Source: Chthonomonadaceae bacterium
GTDB lineage: Bacteria; Armatimonadota; Chthonomonadetes; Chthonomonadales; Chthonomonadaceae
Reading direction: 5' to 3'
DNA length: 9,714 nucleotides
Assembly: GCA_014377395.1 (NCBI GenBank)
Contig: JACMPS010000289.1
Coordinates: 1 to 9,714 of the forward strand
Position 1 is the stretch's first letter. Every line of letters starts with the position of its first letter. The position numbers and the translations under genes were made by a program. The notes beneath the pieces are model-generated. The model did no database searches and was not told the origin of the DNA. It worked only from the letters and a program-made list of their open reading frames with translations. This document shows, piece by piece, positions 5,044-9,714 of this stretch.

Positions 5044-6211
5044 GCGGTGCTCCGGGCAGAATCAGTGCGTCTCTGCCTCCATTGGTGGTGGGCAGTTGCC
5101 CCGTCGAAATGAGCGTGTTCAGTGCATCTGCCATGTTCTGGAGGGGAAGTACCCGTGCAATTCCTCCCGCTTCGACGGCGGCACGAGGCATTCCGTAGAC
5201 GACGCTGGTTTCTTCATCTTGAGCGATGCAAATTCCCCCGGCGGCTTTCACGGCTTTCGCACCTGAAGCCCCGTCCCGTCCCATTCCGGTGAGAACTACG
5301 CCGATTGCCGCGCCTCCAAAACGAGCCGCAACGGAATGGAATACCACATCGGCGGCAGGACGCACCCCCCACAAGGGAGGATTTTCATTAAGAACCACTT
5401 TTCCGTCGCCGCTTATCTCCAGATGAAAGCCTGCGGGAGCCACCAGAAGACAACCTCGTTTCAGTTCGCTCTCGGGCTTTGCCTCGGTCACTTCGAGAGC
5501 GCAGAGATTGTTTAGCCGTTGCGCGAACATTTTTGTGAAGCCGAGAGGAAGATGTTGTATTAGAAGATAAGTCGCGTTGAGATTGGAATCAAGTCCCGGC
5601 ATTAGCGTGTCGAGAGCGGCAGGTCCCCCTGTGGAAGCCGCGATCACCACCACCCGTCTCTGTGAAGTTGGTTTTTGTGAAGTCAAAGGCGAGAACTGAG
5701 CGAGGGAAGGTGTGTTTGTTAGAGAGACTTCGGAAGAGGACGGAGAGTGAAGGCTCACAAGACGTGCCTGAGCCGCTCTACGTACCACGTCCACGATTTC
5801 GCGCCCCCGCGTGAGAAGATTGAGCGAAATGCTCCCCGAAGGTTTGCTCACAAAGTCAATCGCTCCAAAACGGAGGGCTTCCAGTGTCACCTCCGCGCCC
5901 TCCGTCGTCTGCACAGAGAGCATGACCACGCGGGTAGGACGCACCACCATCAACTGTTTAAGGCAGGTTAAGCCGTCCATTCGCGGCATTTGTACGTCGA
6001 GCGTGAGAATATCGGGGCGAAGTTCCAGTGTTTTCTGGAGGGCTTCTTCGCCGTTACGCGCCGTACCTACCACCTCGAAATCCGCCTCTTGCTCAAAAAT
6101 CTCAGCGATCATTTGACGCATCAATGCCGAGTCGTCAACGATCAGCAGACGGATTCGGGCAAAGGCGGAGTTCGCTCTCAAATCAGGTTCAGTAAGATCA
6201 TAAAGGGACAA
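5012..6211 (-). CDS. cheB: CheB, receptor methylesterase/deamidase response regulator
   Basis: The 399-aa protein combines a receiver domain (about 20-140) and a methylesterase domain (about 185-370). Receiver residues visible are Asp26-Asp27, Asp72 in TLDVQMPRMDG and Lys123. The Thr/Ser switch region reads MLSVQTTEGAE. The esterase triad is Ser193 in ASTGGP, His220 in LIQHLP and Asp313 in LTGMGRDGA. Between the domains lies a Ser/Thr-rich linker (150-185), and 25 extra residues follow the esterase domain. Phosphorylation by CheA relieves inhibition of the esterase, which removes receptor methyl groups added by CheR. The start is unusual: no ATG precedes the receiver core, and a stop lies just upstream, so TTG at 6211 is the likely start, although its Shine-Dalgarno is poor. 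A TTG at 6181 is an alternative. The gene lies 87 nt after the HDOD gene and overlaps cheR by 32 nt. Confidence 0.95.
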   Translation of the reverse strand: MSLYDLTEPDLRANSAFARIRLLIVDDSALMRQMIAEIFEQEADFEVVGTARNGEEALQKTLELRPDILTLDVQMPRMDGLTCLKQLMVVRPTRVVMLSVQTTEGAEVTLEALRFGAIDFVSKPSGSISLNLLTRGREIVDVVRRAAQARLVSLHSPSSSEVSLTNTPSLAQFSPLTSQKPTSQRRVVVIAASTGGPAALDTLMPGLDSNLNATYLLIQHLPLGFTKMFAQRLNNLCALEVTEAKPESELKRGCLLVAPAGFHLEISGDGKVVLNENPPLWGVRPAADVVFHSVAARFGGAAIGVVLTGMGRDGASGAKAVKAAGGICIAQDEETSVVYGMPRAAVEAGGIARVLPLQNMADALNTLISTGQLPTTNGGRDALILPGAPHGNSLFQSLL

Positions 6212-6298
6212 AATTTAACCGTTACACTTTTTTTTTCATCAAAACAGGGACTTGTAAAATGGAGAATGATCACGCAAAGAGTGCGTAAAAAGACAGGA

Positions 6299-7267
6299 TC
6301 AAGCGGCTTTCGGAAGAAGAACCGCGTCCGTGTCTTTCGTTTCGTCCATCATCTCCGTGATAAAGGTCAGAGCGTTTTCCACGTCGTTACGGGTCAGGTT
6401 CAGCGTTTCCAGCACACCGTCCGAAAGGTCTTCTCCTACGCGGTTTGTTCCCACCCCGATTCCGGCGCAAATACAAACAAAATCCGCAAGATGCGTGATG
6501 CCGACAAGTGGAATAACTTGCCCCTTCTGCAGTGGCGCATGATGCCACGCAATCGCTTGCACAAGAGGGGTTGGCAGGTTCCACTGCCGTGCGATGTGCC
6601 CTCCTACCTCGCCGTGATCAAAGCCGAGAACGGCTTTTTCCGCCTGAACAAATGAACAAACATTGTTTTTCATAAAAAAGTGGATGTCTTCGGTAAAGTC
6701 GCGCACGTAGATGCTAAGGATGAGTTTTCCCACATCGTGCAACAGTCCCGCGACAAATGCCTCTTCGGTGTAGGGATAATGTGCCGCTTCCGCAAGGTGA
6801 ATCGCAACGTGCGCCCCGGCAATCGAATGTTTCCAGAGTTCATTCGCCGACAGGTCATACCCCGGCAAATCCTGGCTGAGTGTCTGGTGTGTGGCGGCAA
6901 CTATCGTGAGGTTACGGATCGTGCGGTTTCCCAGCATCATCACGGCTTCCGTAAGAGTTCCCACCGAGCGTGGAAGACCATAATAGGAAGAGTTCGCGAG
7001 TTTCAGAACACGCGCCGCGAAATTCGGGTCTTTCGAGACGGCATCACCGATCTCACGCGGGGATACTTCGACGCCCCGCGTCATCCTCATCACCTTGAGG
7101 GCGGCATGGGGCAATGTGGGGAGGTCGTGAACACGCTTCAGCAACTCCTCCAATGTCGGGGGGCATTTTGCGGAGCGAGCGGCTTCGCACCACTTCGACG
7201 CAAAAGGATTTCGCCCGGTTTGTTCCATTTTTTCTTGTTCAGGGGATTGATTCGTCCATTGGCTCAT
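6299..7267 (-). CDS. HDOD-domain signalling protein
   Basis: The 322-aa protein is built around an HDOD domain, about residues 38-270: LLKRVHDLPTLPHAALKVM opens it and DAVSKDPNFAARVLKLANSS is the typical second helix pair. The HD-like core is well kept: His147 (KHS), His177-Asp178 (LLHDVGK), His218 (FDHGEVG), His242-His243 (WHHAP) and Asp262 (HLADF). HDOD proteins are relatives of HD phosphohydrolases; most are thought to act as regulatory or scaffolding parts of signalling pathways, several affecting motility. Whether this one binds metal or has activity is unknown. Residues 1-37 and 275-322 look like flexible tails. The ATG overlaps the cheD stop codon by 4 nt (ATGA), with AAGGA about 9 nt upstream, so the gene is translationally coupled to cheD. 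Its place between cheD and cheB points to a chemotaxis-linked role. Confidence 0.9.
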   Translation of the reverse strand: MSQWTNQSPEQEKMEQTGRNPFASKWCEAARSAKCPPTLEELLKRVHDLPTLPHAALKVMRMTRGVEVSPREIGDAVSKDPNFAARVLKLANSSYYGLPRSVGTLTEAVMMLGNRTIRNLTIVAATHQTLSQDLPGYDLSANELWKHSIAGAHVAIHLAEAAHYPYTEEAFVAGLLHDVGKLILSIYVRDFTEDIHFFMKNNVCSFVQAEKAVLGFDHGEVGGHIARQWNLPTPLVQAIAWHHAPLQKGQVIPLVGITHLADFVCICAGIGVGTNRVGEDLSDGVLETLNLTRNDVENALTFITEMMDETKDTDAVLLPKAA

Positions 7268-7902
7268 GATGCTTTTTCCTTGATCCCTATTGGAAAGGGC
7301 AACATCGAGCGTTGCACTTCCTTGTATTCCTCTAAATTTTTCTTGAAGAACTTCTCTGAATGTTTGTCCGAAATGTGTGTCTCTTCTCCTGCGGAAAGCG
7401 CATGTGCGGTACGGGTCAAAAGAGCCAACTCGCGTTCGGTCTCCCCGATGATTCGGACACGCACACGCCCATCTCCATAGAAGTGGAGGCTTCTTCCCCG
7501 GTTCCCTCCCAGATCATGGGCGATCACCGGAAGGCGGGCTTTCTCCAGAGAGGCGAGAGTCGCTTGAGCGTTTCTCGCCCCGATGTCGAGGTGCGGTGCC
7601 TCGCCATGAAACGAAAATAATTGCGCCCCTCCCGCCAGAGCGATGCGAATCCGATAGGCGCAGGCACCGAGGGCGATCATTTCGGCGAGCAGTTGTTGAA
7701 TAGCAGTATCGGCAAATTTTCCAGGCGTTTTCAGGTCGCCGCCGCTGTCGGGTAGCACGATATGCACCAGTCCGGAAACACCCGCCAGCGAGTCATGGGC
7801 GCACACTCCGATGCACGATCCCAGACCGAGTGCCACCAGAGTGTTCTCGTGCTGAGTGGAGGTTTTGATTTCAGCCATGCCGACCATAAGCATTTCCGAC
7901 AT
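7264..7902 (-). CDS. cheD: CheD, chemoreceptor glutamine deamidase
   Basis: The 212-aa protein carries the CheD signature: LGLGSCIGVCAHD with the catalytic Cys30, GLVHIVLPDSGG with the catalytic His47, KFADTAI, LAGGAQLF, IGARNAQ and DLGGNRGRS. CheD deamidates receptor glutamines and binds CheC, which raises CheC phosphatase activity. The residue six before the cysteine, a catalytic threonine in T. maritima CheD as I recall it, is Ala24 here. The protein is about 50 residues longer than the 157-aa T. maritima enzyme; the extra C-terminal tail (about 160-212) is rich in Lys and Glu. The start is ATG 7902, one base after the cheC stop, with GGTGGAG 7 nt upstream, so translation is coupled to cheC. 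It overlaps the HDOD gene by 4 nt. Confidence 0.93.
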   Translation of the reverse strand: MSEMLMVGMAEIKTSTQHENTLVALGLGSCIGVCAHDSLAGVSGLVHIVLPDSGGDLKTPGKFADTAIQQLLAEMIALGACAYRIRIALAGGAQLFSFHGEAPHLDIGARNAQATLASLEKARLPVIAHDLGGNRGRSLHFYGDGRVRVRIIGETERELALLTRTAHALSAGEETHISDKHSEKFFKKNLEEYKEVQRSMLPFPIGIKEKAS

Positions 7903-7903
7903 T

Positions 7904-8524
7904 TTAGAACTCCACCTGTAAGGCTCTTAAAATTGCGGTGAGACTGCCGGGATCGGGAATGAAAATAAAGTGACCTTCGATTTTCAGATCACCTTCTTCG
8001 ATGCGTGTCTCGATCGTGAGCAAACTGTCCTCTTCGGGGGAAAAGGCGGTGGCAATCGTGGCGACAATGGCAGCCGCCATGTCCATTGCAAGACCGGGCG
8101 GGGTGGCGATTAGATTCAGCCCACTCATCTCTGCAAGTGCCATCAGGTAGGAGGAAGTAAGAATGTTGCCGACTTCCATCAGGGCGGAACGCTCCATCTC
8201 TCCGAATTCGCGGGTGGTGCCGACGGTGAGCATCAGCAGACAATCCACCAGTTGACAGGCACTCTCGAAAGGCAGAACATAGGCGACGTGACCGGGCGCA
8301 TCACCTTTGACGGGCAGATAAATACAGACGGCAAGTGCTTCATAGCCTCCTGCACGTTCGATAAAACGGTTTGCCTGCAACACGCCGACATGAGGAACGG
8401 ACATTTGTACAGGGCGATCCAGAAGACACGCAAGTGCTGTGACTGCGTTGCCTGCCCCGATATTCCCGATTTCCCTCAGCGCGTCCCGCCTCAAGTCAAG
8501 CGGATTTTGTTCCAGCGTCACCAT
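7904..8524 (-). CDS. cheC: CheC, CheY-P phosphatase and CheD partner
   Basis: The 206-aa protein has both CheC phosphatase helices: DALREIGNIGAGNAVTALA with Glu18 and Asn21, and SALMEVGNILTSSYLMALA with Glu117 and Asn120. Having both E-x-x-N pairs marks it as CheC rather than CheX or FliY. A D-M-A motif near residue 148 corresponds to the helix that, in T. maritima, contacts CheD. CheC dephosphorylates CheY-P and, by binding CheD, links CheY-P level to receptor deamidation. The start is ATG 8524 with GGGGAG about 7 nt upstream. A sigma-28-like promoter ends about 25 nt before the start, so cheC heads the operon cheC-cheD-HDOD and probably cheB-cheR. Confidence 0.95.
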   Translation of the reverse strand: MVTLEQNPLDLRRDALREIGNIGAGNAVTALACLLDRPVQMSVPHVGVLQANRFIERAGGYEALAVCIYLPVKGDAPGHVAYVLPFESACQLVDCLLMLTVGTTREFGEMERSALMEVGNILTSSYLMALAEMSGLNLIATPPGLAMDMAAAIVATIATAFSPEEDSLLTIETRIEEGDLKIEGHFIFIPDPGSLTAILRALQVEF

Positions 8525-8548
8525 AGCAAATCTCCCCTGTGTGCGAAA

Positions 8549-8575
8549 TTATCGGGTTTTCGGGGAAATTCTTTA
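8549..8575 (-). promoter_or_regulatory. Sigma-28 (FliA/SigD) type promoter upstream of cheC
   Basis: On the minus strand TAAA (8575-8572), a 15-nt spacer, then CCCGATAA (8556-8549) matches the flagellar sigma consensus at 11 of 12 defined bases, with the same spacing as the motif before cheY. Transcription would start near 8541, giving a short leader that includes the GGGGAG ribosome site. Activity is inferred. Confidence 0.8.
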
Positions 8576-8630
8576 GTGCGGGTTCGGTGGGAGAAAAAGG
8601 AGGGAAATCCATAAAATTTCGGGTGGGCGC

Positions 8631-8659
8631 TTGACACGGAAAAGAGTCTGTGATATATT
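8631..8659 (+). promoter_or_regulatory. Strong sigma-70 type promoter of the tRNA unit
   Basis: A consensus -35 box TTGACA (8631-8636), a 17-nt spacer and the -10 box TATATT (8654-8659), preceded by TGA as an extended -10, form a near-consensus housekeeping promoter. Transcription would begin near 8666, about 50 nt before the first tRNA. It is divergent from the cheC promoter. Confidence 0.88.
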
Positions 8660-8716
8660 GATGTCACGCCGTTTGGCGCAAGACCGTTTCTCGCTAACGC
8701 GCTCTTCGGCAAGTGC

Positions 8717-8797
8717 GGGGAAGTGGTGGAATGGCAGACACGCTAGTCTTAGGAACTAGTGCCGAAAGGCGTAGGGGTTCAACTCCCCTCTTCCCCA
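8717..8797 (+). tRNA. tRNA-Leu(UAG)
   Basis: The acceptor stem GGGGAAG/CTTCCCC closes at 8717-8723 and 8790-8796 with A73 at 8797. The anticodon stem CTAGT/ACTAG (8743-8747, 8755-8759) frames the loop CTTAGGA with anticodon TAG. A long variable arm with a GCC-GAAA-GGC hairpin (class II) and a T arm AGGGG-TTCAACT-CCCCT confirm leucine. The 3' CCA is not encoded. It reads CUN codons. Confidence 0.97.
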
Positions 8798-8844
8798 TAG
8801 AAAAAGTTGGCTGTGCGTGAAAATACAAGTTATGTGTGAGAGTT

Positions 8845-8916
<72 letters not shown>

Positions 8917-8927
8917 TTCGGACTCAA

Positions 8928-8972
8928 TAAGGAAAAGCCTCCGTTCAGAGAATGAACGGAGGCTTTTCCTTA
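8928..8972 (+). terminator. Terminator of the tRNA operon
   Basis: A perfect 20-bp stem (8928-8947 with 8953-8972) around a GAGAA loop contains GCCTCC/GGAGGC and ends in CTTTTCCTTA. It begins 12 nt after tRNA-Gly and closes the unit. The symmetric A/T arms mean it may also stop transcription from the other side. Confidence 0.92.
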
Positions 8973-9179
8973 ACTTCCCTAATTCACAAAGAGTGAAAGA
9001 AACCTATAACAACGAGTCTATTCGATAGCTTGCCTCTTTAGAGAGGAATAACGAATAAGGAAGTCGCATTAGGCTTTTGATGTGTCTACCCTACCGAAGC
9101 CGAAGGACGTGATGCCTGAAGAGGATGTCGAAAGCCCGTTCTACGGCGAGTAAAGCCTGTTTGCTATTGAGAGGAAGAA
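8973..9179 (+). other. Spacer upstream of the 111-aa gene, with a possible coding remnant
   Basis: No promoter is convincing here (TTGCCT at 9030 pairs only with GAATAA at 9053). An open stretch at 9073-9153 would encode about 26 residues with ordinary coding-like codons, including DVSTLPKPKDVMPEEDVESP and ending FYGE before a TAA. It has no upstream ATG or Shine-Dalgarno and could be the broken C-terminus of a lost gene or chance. Confidence 0.3.
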
Positions 9180-9515
9180 ATGAAAGCAACCCTGATCATT
9201 GTTCCGCCAGGTGGTGGAAAGTATTTGTACTCACTCGACTTTGAGCTTCCCGCCATTCCACAAGTCGGCGATTATATTTCCGTTCGCAGACCTGGGCAAG
9301 AGGGAACCGAAGATTTCATTGTGCGGCGTAACTGGTGGGAGTTACAGTATCCGAATCTTGTCGGCGAAGGATCAGGAGTAGGAAAAGTGAATTTCCTTCT
9401 AGTTGAGTGTGAACTCGCAAAAGGCATAAATTCGAATCCGTCTCACCTAGCTGGCTACTCTGACCGGCAAACTTTCCAAGAGTGGAGCATTGACCCAACC
9501 TCCCCTCACGAGTGA
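9180..9515 (+). CDS. Hypothetical protein, 111 aa
   Basis: I do not recognise this gene. The product begins MKATLIIVPPGGGKYLYSL and has no signal peptide or membrane helix, so it should be cytoplasmic. Residues 1-75 alternate hydrophobic and polar residues in a beta-rich pattern: a first strand, then ELPAIPQVGDYISVRR (strand after a Val-Gly-Asp turn), FIVRRNWWELQYP with a Trp pair, and KVNFLLVECEL. This looks like a small beta-barrel or a phage or plasmid accessory fold, but no function can be assigned. The C-terminal third is polar and less ordered. GAGAGG lies 5 nt before the ATG, a good ribosome site, which supports the start. It stands alone after the tRNA unit, in a place where accessory genes often insert. 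Confidence 0.7.
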   Translation: MKATLIIVPPGGGKYLYSLDFELPAIPQVGDYISVRRPGQEGTEDFIVRRNWWELQYPNLVGEGSGVGKVNFLLVECELAKGINSNPSHLAGYSDRQTFQEWSIDPTSPHE

Positions 9516-9561
9516 TTTGTCAAGATGGAAGACACTTGATTGGGTTGAGAAACGAGAGACA

Positions 9562-9581
9562 ACAAACTAATGTTAGTTTGT
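9562..9581. repeat. Short palindrome downstream of the 111-aa gene
   Basis: ACAAACTAA (9562-9570) pairs perfectly with TTAGTTTGT (9573-9581) across a two-base centre. It lies 46 nt after the stop codon and next to a second, larger stem. It could be an operator-like site for a downstream gene or part of a termination region. Confidence 0.45.
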
Positions 9582-9596
9582 GACATACTAATCACG

Positions 9597-9629
9597 GTAT
9601 TGTTAAAAACAAGGCGTTTTTAACAATAC
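9597..9629 (+). terminator. AT-rich hairpin, possible terminator
   Basis: A perfect 14-bp stem (9597-9610 with 9616-9629) around the loop AAGGC contains GTTAAAAAC/GTTTTTAAC. The U-rich 3' arm is in the stem and no further T-run follows. It may end transcription of the 111-aa gene, but its low GC content makes an alternative role, such as a recognition site, possible. Confidence 0.5.
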
Positions 9630-9714
9630 ACTTGGCTAGTAGTGTGTTTGCGTAAATTTTAGGGTATCGTTTTCGGATATAACCGCCCGAGTTTCGTTCT
9701 GGCGTCCTTCGTGG

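Noticed and set aside
6222..6239. Tiny ATG-AAA-AAA-AAA-GTG-TAA leader frame before cheB
   Set aside because: It has no ribosome site and cannot be brought into the cheB frame, because an in-frame stop lies between them.
6272..6286. Small hairpin ACGCA/TGCGT after the HDOD gene as a terminator
   Set aside because: The stem is only 5 bp with no U-tract on the minus strand, so read-through into cheB is more likely.
5990..6655. Plus-strand frames opposite cheB and the HDOD gene
   Set aside because: They cover the antisense of two well-conserved genes and the spacer between them, and show no domain.
9653..9680. Third sigma-28-like motif, TAAA-N16-TCGGATAT, near the right edge
   Set aside because: The spacing is 16 and only six of eight -10 bases match, and no downstream gene is visible to support it.

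Overview
The window reads as chromosomal DNA of moderate GC content from a flagellated, Gram-negative-type bacterium. It carries a chemotaxis gene set of the CheC/CheD/CheX/CheY type, familiar from Firmicutes and Thermotogae, next to a PEP-CTERM exported protein, which implies an exosortase and an outer membrane. Short GC-rich hairpin repeats lie in its spacers. This mix suggests a deep-branching phylum such as Armatimonadota, but that placement is inference from gene content and was not tested by any search.

Layout. Positions 1-533 hold no convincing gene, only hairpins and short dispersed repeats. Positions 534-1076 (minus) encode a small lipoprotein with a BsuPI-like beta domain, and 1460-2395 (plus) encode a PEP-CTERM protein followed at once by a perfect terminator hairpin. 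The two are divergent, separated by a spacer with nested inverted repeats. Positions 2434-2821 are a repeat-rich spacer. Positions 2822-8524 are a minus-strand motility block, read in transcription order as cheC, cheD, an HDOD-domain gene, cheB, cheR, then cheY, cheX and a 54-codon YjfB-like gene. Positions 8631-8972 form a plus-strand tRNA unit: a near-consensus sigma-70 promoter, tRNA-Leu(UAG), tRNA-Gly(GCC) and a 20-bp terminator stem. Positions 9180-9515 (plus) encode a 111-aa protein I do not recognise, followed by two AT-rich hairpins.

How the genes work together. CheR and CheB add and remove methyl groups on chemoreceptors, CheD deamidates receptors and binds CheC, CheY carries the phosphoryl signal to the flagellar switch, and CheC and CheX dephosphorylate CheY-P. 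No CheA, CheW, receptor or flagellar structural gene lies in the window. Two motifs matching the flagellar sigma-28 promoter, both TAAA-N15-(A/C)CCGATAA, stand upstream of cheC and upstream of cheY. They suggest two co-regulated transcripts, cheC-cheD-HDOD-cheB-cheR and cheY-cheX-yjfB-like. Linkage of the HDOD gene and the very small YjfB-like gene to this regulon is the most interesting biology here. I found no clear sign of a wholly new system, and no CRISPR array, transposase or phage gene.
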